64,000 nucleotides of DNA from Talpa occidentalis (Eukaryota > Chordata > Mammalia > Eulipotyphla > Talpidae): positions 85,507,106-85,571,105 of the forward strand of contig NW_023601433.1 of assembly GCF_014898055.3 (NCBI RefSeq), given 5' to 3'. This document shows positions 21,590-32,893 of this stretch, in pieces (the first letter of the stretch is position 1; every line of letters starts with the position of its first letter). The translations under genes and the position numbers were made by a program. The notes beneath the pieces are model-generated. The model was given only the letters and a program-made list of their open reading frames with translations, searched no databases and was not told the DNA's origin.

Positions 21590-21680
21590 GACTGGGGATC
21601 AGGACTCGTTCCTTTCCACTCCCCACATAGGCTCGCACACAGTAGGTGCTCAATAATGTGTGTTGAATGACATGCAGTAC
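21590..21680 (+). repeat. L2 3' end fragment
   Basis: CACACAGTAGGTGCTCAATA then TGTGTTGAATGACA is the L2 3' terminus. Confidence 0.75.
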
Positions 21681-21935
21681 TAACAGGGACTTTGGAGACA
21701 GGCTATTTGGGTTCAAATTCTGCCTCTAGCACTTAACTTGGTGACCTCTATTTCTATTTCCTCATCTGTGAGTTGGAAATAATGAAAGTACCCCACTCCT
21801 CAGGTTGTTAGAAGGCCCAAATGAATCACTATAGGTACGATTTCTAGAGTAGAATTTGACAATGGTAAGCACAATATAAGAGTTAGCTACTCTTAATTGT
21901 CATCACCTTTATTATTATTGGGAATCTAGCTTTCC
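21681..21935 (+). repeat. MIR SINE, near full length
   Basis: TTTGGGTTCAAATTCTGCCT, TTCCTCATCTGTGAGTTGGA, CCTCAGGTTGTTAGAAGG and the tail TTGTCATCACCTTTATTATT follow sense MIR. Confidence 0.85.
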
Positions 21936-22044
21936 TTATCTCTCCACTCTGTTTTCCCTCAGCGGTCTTTATCCTCAGGCAGGTTCTCCTGCATGATGAC
22001 AATGTGGCTGCCAGGCACTCAATCTTATATTCCATTCCTCAAAA

Positions 22045-22320
22045 GGGCCTCCCTGGTGGCACAGGGGTTAAAGTCACAGTGCTATCAAGCTATCACCAGC
22101 CACTGTGGCCTGAGTTCCATCCTGGCCAGGGAGCTGACCCCCATGGCTCAGCAGACCTCTCCTGTCTCGCCTTCTGCTCCCCTCAAGCAGTGTATTTCAG
22201 TAGATCCATCTGTTCTGTTCCCCATTCTCTCTGGTGCATCATCCTCTCACCCCCTCACCTCTGGCCTACACCCCAGTCTTGTATACATAAATAAATAAAA
22301 ATAAATCTTTAAAAAAAAAA
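22045..22320 (+). mobile_element. tRNA-derived SINE with shared 3' flank
   Basis: Full-length sense copy from GGGCCTCCCTGGTGGCACAG to ATAAAAATAAATCTTT plus ten or so A. Unlike most copies here it has no clear target duplication at its tail. The 101 bp after it (22321-22421) recur after the SINE at 47903-48176. Confidence 0.88.
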
Positions 22321-22421
22321 GTCCCACTCTAAAGAGTGTTTGTCTTTTCCTTCCCCAAAGTTCAACAAAAATCCTGGAGTGCCTTCCATCAGCATGGCTT
22401 TGAACTCTGCCCTTTCCTGGG
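22321..22421 (+). repeat. 101-bp sequence duplicated at 48177-48277
   Basis: Aligned by hand without gaps to 48177-48277 with 11 mismatches (about 89% identity); similarity stops abruptly after TTTCCTGGG. Both copies directly follow a SINE of the same type. Identity unknown: transduced flank, or part of another repeat. Confidence 0.85.
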
Positions 22422-22513
22422 TCCAGGAAGATGGGCTGTTCCTATTAGCCACTTCTAGGTCATGGGTCAATCCTGGAAGCAATGGCTAGAGCCAGAAGGA
22501 TGGCAATGTTGGA

Positions 22514-22643
22514 AACCAATGGTTGTGTCTAGGACAATAAAATATTCTGGTTGGCAGGCCTGAGTCACATGGCCATCAGAACCAATCATTGTGTCTCAGG
22601 GGATAAGATGCTCTGATTGGCCAGGTCTGAGTCGTGTGTCCAT
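22514..22643 (+). repeat. Two diverged tandem units with CCAAT motifs
   Basis: Unit one (22514-22579, AACCAATGGTTGTGTCTAGG...) and unit two (22580-22643, AACCAATCATTGTGTCTCAG...) align along their length, both ending GTCCATC or GGCCATC. Each has a CCAAT word and a GGTTGG/GATTGG; unit one also has TGAGTCA (22561-22567). A partial earlier unit may begin near 22450. Confidence 0.7.
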
Positions 22644-22853
22644 CTTGAGAGCCAAGGGTTGGAGCTTGGATTATGGGAGAGCTGTGGGTGGGGTGTTTCC
22701 TGGTGCAGGAATGGGTGGGGGGCAGGTGGAAACAGCTGCCACAGACCACATCAACCCAAAGGGGAACAAAGCCTTTTGTCCCTTTTTCCTCAAACAGCCC
22801 CCACTCGAGGTTGTCTGGATGGTGGCTTTCACTAGGTAACAGCTGAATGGTTG

Positions 22854-22858
<5 letters not shown>

Positions 22859-22888
<30 letters not shown>
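22859..22888. repeat. (TG)n microsatellite
   Basis: Pure GTGTGT run of about 30 bp. Confidence 0.95.
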
Positions 22889-22890
<2 letters not shown>

Positions 22891-23479
22891 ACTACATCAC
22901 TCCACACACATTTAAAGGTAAATATTAGTCTTAAAAACCCTCCAGCATTTCCCTCCCAGCGTCAGGCAGTGGCCCCCACTCCCTGCTCTTCCTCTGTCTT
23001 GTCCAACATAAATAGTGCCCCCAGGTCAGGCGGTTGGCATTTCCTCCCTCTGGGTCTGTCCCCACGTCTTACTGCCACAGGCCACACAAAATGGATCCAT
23101 TCAATAAACTGCCTCGAGCTTACCCCGGCCCTGGCCTCCCTCCCTCCCCGTAGCTTCTCCGTCTGCACATTGAGACACTAGTCACTTGACAGGATTTATA
23201 AGTCAAGCCTCATTCACTACAAGTGTCTCCCCAGCATAAAAAGTCACCTCACATCACTGGAGTGGGGGTTAGCACGAGAAGTTTCTGAGAAATACTCCAC
23301 AGACCTTGGTTGAAGCCTCTCAGCTTCTCAATCAGGAGAGCGTTTGTCTTATTTGATTAGGATTAACAGATTTTCCAACGATAACCTATTTTGGTTTTAT
23401 GATTCTATCTCTCCAGGCAGTGTTTACAATATGTATTTGCAGAAACAGAGAATGTAAGCCAGGAAGAAGTGAGGGCCCT
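22889..23479. other. No gene seen
   Basis: 22930-23110 has the look of an old L2/MIR region (TCAGGCAGTGGCCCCCACTC, CATTCAATAAACTGC) but is not assigned. Confidence 0.35.
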
Positions 23480-23600
23480 GGCGGTGCTCACACAGTCTGT
23501 CATAAATATAAAATTAGGATGACGCCTGAAATTAATGTGAATCATTTCCCAATAAATATAGTCAGTTAGTGAGGTGTTCCAGGACTGTTGATGGGAGATA
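23480..23600. promoter_or_regulatory. Possible conserved non-coding element
   Basis: AT-rich single-copy sequence with TCATAAATATAAAATTAGG and GAAATTAATGTGAATCATTT, resembling clustered homeodomain/POU words. Conservation cannot be tested here, so weak. Confidence 0.25.
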
Positions 23601-24319
23601 TATTTTGGTAAAATATGGGGTTTTTTTCTCGGTGGGAACTGGGTGTAGGGGTGCGTGCAGGGTGTAAATCTCCACAGAAGGAGTATCTTTTATGATTATT
23701 CAATTCCACAGTAGCTCTAAAAGCCTAAAGTAGATTCATATTTACAGTTCCTGGAAGCACCTGGTTTTTATATATTGCGAGAAGAATTAGCATCAGGGCC
23801 TCCTCGTGGAAATCACTGACTTACGTCTTTGGACGGCAGAGAGATAAGGGGACCTCATGCTGGGGACTCGGTGGGACTGAATTAATTTCATCTACATTCG
23901 GGCGTGGAGCGAAGGAGCCACACGTGGCCATCGGTCTCCAGGAGCGGCTGGGAGGGTGGTCCCGGCTGGGAGGGTGGTCCCAGCTGGGCAGGAGGCAGAC
24001 ACTGGGAATATGGGGAGGTGGGGGATCAGGCCGCTGGACTGGGAAAGCTAGCTCGCTGACCTGGACAGGGCCAGGGGTTGCGGTGAGCATGCCCGTGCCC
24101 CTAAGAGCTCGTCCCACCTGCCCCGACCCTCCCACAGAGGGAGATAGATTGAGGAATCCTGAGCTTGCTCTTGACTTTGATCTTTCCCGCGTGAGCCTCA
24201 TCTTAAAGTCATCTCTACTGGGTTTTCTTCCCACCCCCCCACGCCCCCACCCCCCGGCCCAAACCAAAGCAATAACAGGTTCACGATCCGCTAGCCCAAA
24301 TCGGAAAGTTCAAAGCACT
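23601..24319. other. Unassigned DNA with an 18-bp tandem pair
   Basis: CGGCTGGGAGGGTGGTCC occurs twice head-to-tail at 23945-23962 and 23963-23980, followed by a partial third copy. No gene recognised. Confidence 0.6.
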
Positions 24320-24337
24320 CCGAAAGCATAAATCTTT

Positions 24338-24647
24338 TTTTTTTTTTTTTTTTTTATAGAGGCATGTTTTCTTTCTTTCTTTATTTGTTTGTTTGTTTAT
24401 ACAAGCACTGGGTACAGTCAGAAGCGCGGGAGGGTGAGAGAATTCACCAGAGCCAGAGCAGGGAGCAGAGCAGGCAGAAGGACCGAAGTACACTGCTGAG
24501 GGGAGCAGCGGGCGGCAGGAGAGGTCTGCGCGCCATGTGGGACCCTCCTCCGGTGGCCGGGAAGCAGCCGGGGATCGAACCGGCGTCGCAGAGGCCGCGG
24601 GCAGCCTCGCAACCCAGCGCTCAACCGCTGCACCACCGGGGAGGCCC
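24338..24647 (-). mobile_element. tRNA-derived SINE, long subfamily
   Basis: Minus-strand copy with long poly-T and CTTT-rich end on the left. It contains a block (CCGGTGGCCGGGAAGCAGCC at about 24550) between box B and the CACATGG block that the other subfamily lacks. Perfect 18-bp duplication at 24320-24337 and 24648-24665. CpG-rich and little decayed, so likely young. Confidence 0.95.
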
Positions 24648-24665
24648 CCGAAAGCATAAATCTTT

Positions 24666-25119
24666 ACCGCTAACACATTTGGTGACAAAACCTGATTGGA
24701 ACAAATATGAGACAATTTATATTCCTGTTTCATCCCACTTCATGGCAATGTTTATACCTTTCACTGCAGAAATAGCAAAGTGTTTGATTCTAAGGGGCTG
24801 CCCTAGACCTCGCTGGGAGGGGTAGATAAGGCACAGGGCCGATGCCTTTCCCAGCCAGCTGCTGAATTCTGAAACACATCTTCCCCGAGGGCTTGAGATA
24901 AGAGATTGTAGATTTGAACTTGCTAGTTGTAATAAAAAAAGTCAAATGACATCTTGTAGAAAGTGAAAGGTTTAAGGAAGCAGAAGTCTCCTACTAAAAC
25001 AAACTGGGCAAAGCAGATAAACATTCACAGAAGGAAAACAACTAGCCCCTGTATTTACGATTTGACTGCACCCCTAATTGAGAATGGCAGGTTGAAATTG
25101 TAATAAACTTTATCCTTAT
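24666..25119. other. No gene seen
   Basis: AT-rich unassigned DNA. Confidence 0.4.
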
Positions 25120-25740
25120 TAAAAAATGGGAGACTGTCTAGGGTTGGTAGATGGTGAGTGGAAGACTATTCCAGTCACACTGATGATAGGGTGAATCAGG
25201 ACTACCTAGTTGGAAGACAATTTGGCAGTGTCCATTCACATTTGAAAAGTGTATTTGCTAAATGATACCGCAATTCTGCTTCTGGGAATTTATACTCCCC
25301 TGTGTAAAGACAACTGTTTAAAGTTATTCAAAGCACCATAATTTATAACAAGGGCTAGAAACAACATAAATTCAAAGCATCCACCATCCACCGTAGAGGG
25401 TTGGTTAAGTTCAGTTGGAGCACAAGGCAAGGGAATATTAGCAGGTGGTTACAAAGAACAAGGTGGACCCACATGAACTGACTTGGAAAATTCCCTACGA
25501 TACAGGGCTCTGGGGATGGAACAAGCTAGAAAATTCTGCAATTCAGTTGTCACTTTCTAAAACTATTTATAGATGCATATGATACATTTCTATGTGGAAA
25601 GAAAAATTATGGAAGAATATACCCCAAACTGTGTTCTTCCTTCTGTAAGATGTAGGTGGGGGAAGCTTTTTCTCTAGATTTTATACATTTTTATACATTT
25701 TGTAAGTAAAATAAATTATCTGCAATGAGGGAAAGGAAGC
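25120..25740 (+). mobile_element. L1 3' UTR fragment (old L1M)
   Basis: Sense-order L1M words: TAGTTGGAAGACAATTTGGC, CAATTCTGCTTCTGGGAATT, TTCAAAGCACCATAATTTAT, ACATGAACTGACTTGGAAAA, ending TTTTATACATTTTGTAAG. Decayed, no coding frame. Confidence 0.75.
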
Positions 25741-25799
25741 AAAGTTGCCCCACATTTTCCTTCTCTTACCCAGAAATTAGTCTTGTTCAAAATTTGTCC

Positions 25800-26560
25800 T
25801 TTTCCCATCTGCTTTGCAGTGTTACTGACAATAGCTAAAATAACCCCCATGTCCATCAAAGGGTGAGTGGAGGTTCACAGCACGGTGGATGTGCACCACG
25901 GAATAGCAGTCAGCCTTTAAACGGAAGGAAATTGAGACACTCACCACAGTGACTCTCGGGGACACGACACTGAGTGGAATAAACCCGCCACAAAGGACAA
26001 ATACGCGAGGATTCCACGTGCATAAAGTACTTAGAATCTTCAAAACCACAGAGACGTAAAGTAGAACGGAGCTTGCCCCAGGGTTGGGGGGATGGGGAAC
26101 AGGGAGTTACTATTTAGTGGGGTCAGAATTTCAGTCTTGATTGAAAAGAGTCCTGGAGTTGGAGGGTGGTGAGATCAACCCCACAGTGGGCGTGCATTTA
26201 ATGCCACTAAACAGCCCACTTAAAAATGGTTAAGATGGGGCCTCTCTGGTGGCCTTGGGATTAAGTCTCAGCATTATCACCACTAAGGCCTACTTTGATC
26301 CCCGGTCAGGGAGCTGACCTACATGGCGCAGCAGACCTCTCCTGTGTCACCTGCTGCTCCCCACAGCAGTGTATTTCAGTAGATCCACCTGTTCTGCCCC
26401 CCACTCTGTCTCTGGTGAACCCTCTCACCCCTGTACCTCTGGACTACACCACAGTTCTTCTATGCAAATAAATAAATAAATAAACAAATAAAATAAACAC
26501 CAGAATTTCTTTTTTAAAAATGGCTAAGATGTAGATTTCATGTGCATATCACCAGAAATT
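25800..26560 (+). mobile_element. L1 3' end fragment split by a SINE
   Basis: CAGTGTTACTGACAATAGCT, AACGGAAGGAAATTGAGACA, GACACTGAGTGGAATAAACC and ACTTAAAAATGGTTAAGATG are L1M 3' words. The last is the target of the SINE at 26238-26514. Confidence 0.85.
26238..26514 (+). mobile_element. tRNA-derived SINE, full length
   Basis: Starts GGGCCTCTCTGGTGGCC, ends in (AAATA)n-derived tail. 17-bp duplication TAAAAATGGTTAAGATG (26221-26237) and TAAAAATGGCTAAGATG (26515-26531), one mismatch. Confidence 0.93.
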
Positions 26561-27394
26561 GGTGCTCGTAGAATTTTCTCTCCAGAGATATCTATATTTA
26601 CATCCATAACAGGTGTATTTCTTTTCCACATTTCTTTCGACAAGAATGAGTTTGTGCCATCCAAATTCTGCCACTATTTTCTTTTCCCCTTGAACGCCTT
26701 GTCCTCGTCCTCTTTCCGTGTCAGTGCCCTGAGATGTCCCATCCTGGCAGGACCCCGAGGGGCGTCGTCATCTATTTTGCCAGCCCCCCACCCCACGCTC
26801 CCTACCACTGTTGATGGATGTCTCGGTTGGTTCCAATTCGGGGACCTTCTGTTTTGAAAATTTTTGTCAACCAAACTGAATTTATTAAGTAATAATTAAT
26901 TCGTTTCTCCATTTTTTATTCATCAAAGACACACAAACTGCAGCCAGGGGTTTCCGATGAGCAGGAGGTTTCTGCAGTTGAGAATATTCCAGCCAAGAGC
27001 AGAGGGCTGGGTGTCTGGATGAGCCTGGGTGGCCTGATGCGGAGCAAATGTGTGAATCCCCTTGGCTTTGCTCTTTTAACAGCGGAGCAAACCCAGACCC
27101 CAAACAGACAGGGCTGGGAAGGCAAGGGCAGGGACAGAAAACTCCAGTGGAAAGACTTTCAAGGTAGGGGCGCAGAGCAAAGGGAGAAGGTGGTGCCGAG
27201 GCTGTGTTTTCACTTCTATAGGGTAAGGGTCCTCTTCCCGACCTCCTCTGAGAGCTACTCTGGGATTTGCACCAGGGCAGAGCAGGGGTCCATGCATTCA
27301 AAAGAGATTCGAGAACAGCAAGGAAACACCTGATGGAGTTGGGGTGACAGTGACTGCGAGAGCGCAGATGTGGGTGTGGGCCGGGGCGCAGATG
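26561..27394. other. No gene seen
   Basis: 26570-26900 resembles antisense/late L1-type sequence; 26940-27340 unassigned. The 190-codon minus frame (26885-27457) overlaps MIR sequence and is not a gene. Confidence 0.4.
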
Positions 27395-27560
27395 TGGGGA
27401 ATCTGAACCCCCACTTCCCAGGATGAAATCCCAGCTCCACCTGCCTAGCCAGGGCAAGAGGACAGGCTCCTTAATCTCTCAGAAACTCAGTTTTCTCATC
27501 TGTCCATTGTGGGTAAAAAAATGCACTTTCTCAGGTTGCCAGAAGGATTGCATCAGGTAC
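27395..27560 (+). repeat. MIR SINE
   Basis: ATGAAATCCCAGCTCCACCT, TTAATCTCTCAGAAACTCAG, TTTTCTCATCTGTCCATTGT and GGTTGCCAGAAGGATTGCAT follow sense MIR order. Confidence 0.85.
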
Positions 27561-30424
27561 TAGTTGTAAAACTCAGCCTGCCTGGCCCAGAGGAAGTGGC
27601 CAATGAGGAGGGGAGGTTGTTATTTTCATTACTGGGGAGGGGAGGGCAGTGTCCAAGCAAAGGAACGGGGATGGCAAGCGCGGAGTGCTGGTGGGAAGGT
27701 GGCACAAATTGTAAAATGTTTGCTTGGGCTGGAGATACCACTGGAGTGATGAGGGGGAGGGGAGTGAGCCCCTCTTTAGATCCACCTTAAGACCCTCGGC
27801 AGGAGTTCTGGGAGTCCTCAGATCTTGTCTGACACAACATTTATTACAAAGAATAACTATGTAGTTTCCATGTCAGATTCTTTGTCAGACAAGGAAAATC
27901 GCCATTCTGCTAGAGCTGGAATGCGTGGGATGTTTTTAAAGGGGCTGCCGACAAGGGCAGGGTTTCAGATTGGTTGCAAATGTCCCATTGTTCCAAGAAC
28001 CCTTTGGGGAGAGCACAGAAACTATCTCCCTTCTGTCTTCATAGAAAACCCATATGCGGGTGGTTTGTACAATAAATGGAGGATTTAAAGAAGAAAATAA
28101 TTTACAATGCCTCTGGCTTTCCCATCAGCTAGTGGCCTCATGAGGGATCTTGGCAGAGACTTTGGTACCAGTGTCCTAAGGAGGATATACTGACTGTGCA
28201 CTTAGCTCCTATCAGATATTCTAGAAGCCAATCAGATTGGGGGTCTATTCTTCCAGGGTGGCAGCTGTGGGATGGAATTCAGGAGAGGTGTGCACCAGGG
28301 GTCCTTAGAGCTTATCTTTAAAACACAAAGCTAGCCAGTTGATGATAGATGTTTCATGAGAGATGGATTTTTTTGTCCATTAAGTTTGGGCAAAAAACAA
28401 AGTTCCACAGGTTTTTTCATGCGGGAATTGTCAGAGCCTTTAATATCCTAAGATTCATTTGTCTTTCCCAGAAAGGGAAAGAGGATATGATATTTCCCAA
28501 ATGGGCCTCTTCCCCCAGAAAAATAGATCAAGCTGGGGTGATGAGGATCTCGCTTTGGGAATCACTGGGTTACAATTTCTTTTTTAGGATGACCTTCTTA
28601 CATTAAGGGTGCAGTCTGATCGTTTAGGTGGGGCTTAAATGTATTGATCGAAACCAGTGCAGGGGCTTCCTAGGCTGGTGCTGGAGAGGCAGCCTAGGAC
28701 AGGCACAAGCCCTGTGCTCAAGGAGTGCTCAGCCTGACAGGGAGAGCCCGGGGAAAACAGGCAAAAAGACAACGACAGCAGGTACCGCTCGTCACCAGAT
28801 GCCCGGCCCCACGTTCCATGTGTGTTCAAACAAGCTGGCTGAAACATCTCATTTTGCTGCAGAAGCATGAGGTTCAGAGTCAGCAAGGAACCTGGACAGG
28901 GGCCTGCAGCAAAGAGGTGGTGGGGTAGGGCTTGGGTCAGATGCTCCAGATTCCAAAGACAAGGGCTCCCCCCAACCACCCCGTGTCCTCTAGGAACGCC
29001 CCAGCAAAGAAGAAATGCAAAGGGTGTAAACCGGAGGCCATTGGCTTCAGAGGGGCAGCAGGGCCCTCTGGACACCTTCTCTAGATTGTGGGGTGAGATG
29101 CTCAAAGACTGGAAGTGGCTCCTGAGTGAGAGGCGCTGGAGGGAAAGCTCTAGATATAAACATCTGTGAGCAAGTGGGCAGTGGCTTTGGGGTAGCCTGG
29201 CAGAGGGTGAGCTGGAAACAGGGTGATGAGAAAGAAGGCTGGGAGGCACAAGGGAGGAACAAAGACCAGAGAACCAGGAAAACCAGCATCTTCTCTGGCT
29301 CTTGTGCAGCTTTGTGTAGGTCCCAGCCTCTCTGGTTTATAGGGTTATAGTTATGAATCTGCCTCCTCTGAAAGACACACGGGCAAGGTGAAGCTTCAGT
29401 CTCCCTCCTTACTCCCGGTGCACGGCAGCACACTTTACATCTCCATAAACCTGTGTTGATTGAGTGAATGAATAAGTGGAAAAATAGGGGAAGATGTAAA
29501 AGGAAGAGGTTGGGTGTGACTGATTTAAACTTGCACCAGAGGAGCAGCCCCTGAGACATATTTCCCCAGCTTTCCACTAAAATACCAGAGAAGGCAGAAA
29601 GAATGGAAAGCTCGCAGTGCTGACATCCAAGACTGACAGGCGCCTGTTGCCAGAATCTGGGAGGAATTTCCATAAATACAAGGCAGATGGAGCTGGGTTG
29701 AGATAAACAATCGGGAACCTATTCAAGTTTCATCTCCTGAAGCAGGGCACCCCTCCAGAGCAAAAGGAGGTGGAAGAATCAAGCCTTTCCACACTTGCAA
29801 CCTCAGACTCCAAGACCACAGTTTGTGTCACCCAGAAAACTGGGTGGGGTGGGAGAGGCATTTTCTCCTCTGTATGGTAGGGGACACTTTCGTAGGGAAT
29901 GTACTCTTTCTGTTGGCCCTACTTATCCCATTTAGAGATTGAAATGTCCAGAAGACACTAGGTCAGGGAAATAACATGAAGGGGAAAATGTCAAGGACAT
30001 TTTGTATCCTGAGAGGAATAGCTTCCAGGAGTGGTACATGGGAGGAACAGAGGCAGAGTGCATGCTGGGAGCTGTAGTTTTTGATGTGCTCCCTTAGTTT
30101 AAAACACGGGACAGAAGATCCTTTCTCAGTTGAACAAAGTGTAATAGCAAACCCCTGATTGATGTTTGTTCTCGTTACTACACAAACAAATAAACCTTCC
30201 TTCTCCAGGTGTCGAGTTATGAGGAAGTGGGGACTGGCTGGTACTTGAGTGGACCATGTAAGGCTTGGGAAACAATTCACATATACTATGTATTGGCAAG
30301 CTTGAGACTGGGATAGTTACCAGATTATGTAGGGAAAAGAAAACAAAAGTAAGTCAACAGAGGATAGAAGAAGCACTACATAATGAGGGAGAGGAATATC
30401 TTTCTAAAAGGAAGAACCTACCCC
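27561..30424. other. Long unassigned stretch, no gene recognised
   Basis: No exon with splice signals, domain or CpG island seen. Minus-strand frames of 204 and 208 codons (28635-29249, 29047-29673) overlap one another and lack domains. Parts (28700-28930, 29130-29480) have the look of diverged MIR/L2. Confidence 0.4.
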
Positions 30425-30935
30425 TGAAGATAAATTGCTATATGTTCCAGAAGAAATAAAAAAAATGGAAAACTTGTTTTGCATACTAAATAGAATGTTT
30501 AAAGGGAGCACTTTCATTAAAATGGAAGCAGAAATTTCTAAGGACAGTATAGACAACAGTGAGAAAACAAAAATTACAGTGACAGAATTTAAATCCTCAG
30601 TGGAGACACAAAGTATGAAATGGATCTTACAGAAAATCAGAATCAGAAATGTGGAAGCCAAATAAGAAGCTCTTCTGGAATAAAGAGAGAGACACGATGA
30701 TGGGGGAAATTTTGAGCAGGAAGGTGATTTAGAAACAAAGTTAGCTTAAGGGTAATGGACATTCATGTGGGGAATATGGGAAGAACTAAAAGAAAAGTAA
30801 TAAGCCAGGACAAAAATCATAGGAAGTGTTCTAGGTCTGAAAAATGACTCATATCTACAGGAGAAAGGATTTTTCACATTTCAGCAAAATTGAGTGCATA
30901 CATTTCTTATTATTGCTTGGCTACAAGTATATGAA
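30425..30935 (+). mobile_element. HAL1-like / L1 ORF1-related fragment, left part
   Basis: A 76-codon frame (30435-30665) is lysine/glutamate-rich and coiled-coil-like, as in L1 ORF1 N-terminal regions. The A-rich sense composition continues to about 30930. Together with 31365-31790 it follows the order of HAL1 (a half-LINE with only ORF1). Family assignment is by eye and tentative. Confidence 0.45.
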
Positions 30936-31355
30936 CTTAGCATTACCTGTGGGTATTCTTACTCAGGGTCAATTATGCGATTACAGACTGCTGGTGGCTG
31001 GAGTCAGGTCATTTGAAGCTTTCAAATGCTGCCTCTGCTACTCCATGTGTCCCGTGATACTGGCCAGCCTGGCACCTGGGCTAGGAAGGCTGGAACCCCA
31101 CAGGGTTGGCTGGCTCGCTCGCTCTCTCTCTTCACACAGCTTCTCCATGTCTTACTTGAGTTTCCCAACAGCATGGTGGTCTCAAGTTTACTGGCCTTCT
31201 CACAGGGTAGCTGGCTATCTCCAGAGTAAACTAAGAGGCCCAGAAGTAAGCTTCAAGGTTTCTTATGACCTCACCTCGGAAGTCACACATCTTTTCCACT
31301 TTACTGCTCTGAGTATATGGAAGGAATAGATGGTGGCCATCTTAAAAACTTGCAC
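30936..31355. repeat. Insertion of unnamed old repeat
   Basis: Interrupts the HAL1-like element. Contains TTATGACCTCACCTCGGAAG and TCACACATCTTTTCC, words I associate with a widespread old mammalian repeat, family not assigned. Includes 31028-31062, which recurs at 31821-31855. Confidence 0.4.
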
Positions 31356-31364
31356 ATGGCATAT

Positions 31365-31790
31365 CCTTGAAAATATTTGAAGGAAAAGCTTTCAAGGTCC
31401 AGGTTTCAAAAAACAGATTACCTGAAAAAAAAAATCAATTTTCTCATAGGCAACCCTGAATGCTAAATCATAAAATGCCAAATTAACATTTTCAGAATTA
31501 TGGAGGAAAAAATATGTGACCCAGTAATTTTATACTCATCAAACTATTGCTCACGTTTGAAGGCAACAAAAAGACATTCTCAGATAATTAAGGACTCGAA
31601 GAATGTAACACTCATGTGATCTTTTTGAAAAAACTACTTAAAGATACACTCCAGTTTGCAAGGAAGTAAATCCAAATGAAAGGATGCCCGAATTGGAAAG
31701 CCGTCTTGAACTGAGTGTTCTGTTTCACGGCCATATTCCAGGAATAACAAAGCTGTTCAATAGTTGGTGATGATCATTTAAAGAATAAAT
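31365..31790 (+). mobile_element. HAL1-like fragment, right part
   Basis: TGACCCAGTAATTTTATACT, AGACATTCTCAGATAATTAA, TGAAAAAACTACTTAAAGAT and ATGAAAGGATGCCCGAATTG resemble the HAL1 3' region. Confidence 0.5.
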
Positions 31791-31820
31791 GGAGGCTGAC
31801 AATTTTCTACTGTAAAATCT

Positions 31821-31855
31821 GCTGCCTCTACTACTCCATGTGTCCCGAGATACTG
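31821..31855 (+). repeat. 35-bp duplicate of 31028-31062
   Basis: Two mismatches over 35 bp (GCTGCCTCTRCTACTCCATG then TGTCCCGWGATACTG). Direct orientation, 793 bp apart. Confidence 0.85.
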
Positions 31856-32893
31856 TGTTGTCAGGAGTCAGACACATACCTGTGGAGTTCATAAATGACT
31901 TCTCAGAGCCTCGAGGCCAGGGGTCCCAAGCCCCAGTGCCTTAGGGGCCAAGAATTGTCAGTGGATACAATGGGCCCGGGGAGTTGAGGGGAAGTGGAGA
32001 ACGAGGCCTCTTGGTGTCCATTTTACAGATGAGAAAACAAAGGCTAAGTGTGTCCCAGCTCACAAAGCTATTTGCATCAGAACAGCTTCTTGCTTTTGGA
32101 AGCGTCCTCAGAGGAAATGGGGCAGGAGGGGTCTGTTTCTGAGTGGGTAGGAGTTCGAGTAGCATTGGCCTGGGCTCGTGGCTCTGCCACTGGGCTCCCC
32201 AGTCCACGGTCACTCACAGAGGCAAGGAGAGCCCCTTGTCCCTCTGTGGGGCCCACCGGCCTTCTTTGCCTCACTCCTTCCTTGTCCCTGTTCCTCCATT
32301 TTCTCTCCCTCCCTACCTGTCTTCCCTCTCCCCTCTGACCCTCAATTTCTCGCTCTCCCTCTCCCACCCCCTCTCTTTCTGTTCTTTTCTCTCTTCCACT
32401 CATCAAGTTCTTAATGATCACCTACTGCGCGCCCATCACCAGGTCAGGCCCTGAGTGTGACACAATTTGCTCCTCTAGATGCTGGTTCATCCCTCCCCCA
32501 CTTCCAGATTTGCAGATACAGGGTTTTACAGTCAAGAAACACCAGTTTCTGCAAAACTAATGATACTTACCCTCCAGACACAATCACATGAACTCAGTCA
32601 GAAAAGTAACCTACCCGTCCAACTTTGTCCCTCCTCCGCAATCACAGCTCTCAAATACTGTCATTTACATTTAAGAAAGAGCTGGTGAGCAGCCAGAGAT
32701 GTGGCCTCCAGGCAGGCTACAAGGAGGCGCCCTCAGGCGAGCAGTTCATCCTGGATTCTAGTCCACAGGTAGCATTTCCTTCCCGTGGAGGCTACAAGAA
32801 CTGGGGGCTCAGGCGAAGAAAAGGCCTCATTCCAGAACCTTGGAGCACTCTCGCACTTACACCTTCTCCCAAAACCACACACCCCACCCACCG
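31856..32893. other. Unassigned DNA with one MIR
   Basis: Antisense MIR at about 31995-32075 (CATTTTACAGATGAGAAAAC). Pyrimidine-rich run 32270-32405. No gene recognised. Confidence 0.5.

Noticed and set aside
28635..29673. Overlapping minus-strand frames of 204 and 208 codons
   Set aside because: Different frames over the same DNA, no domain, low-complexity composition.
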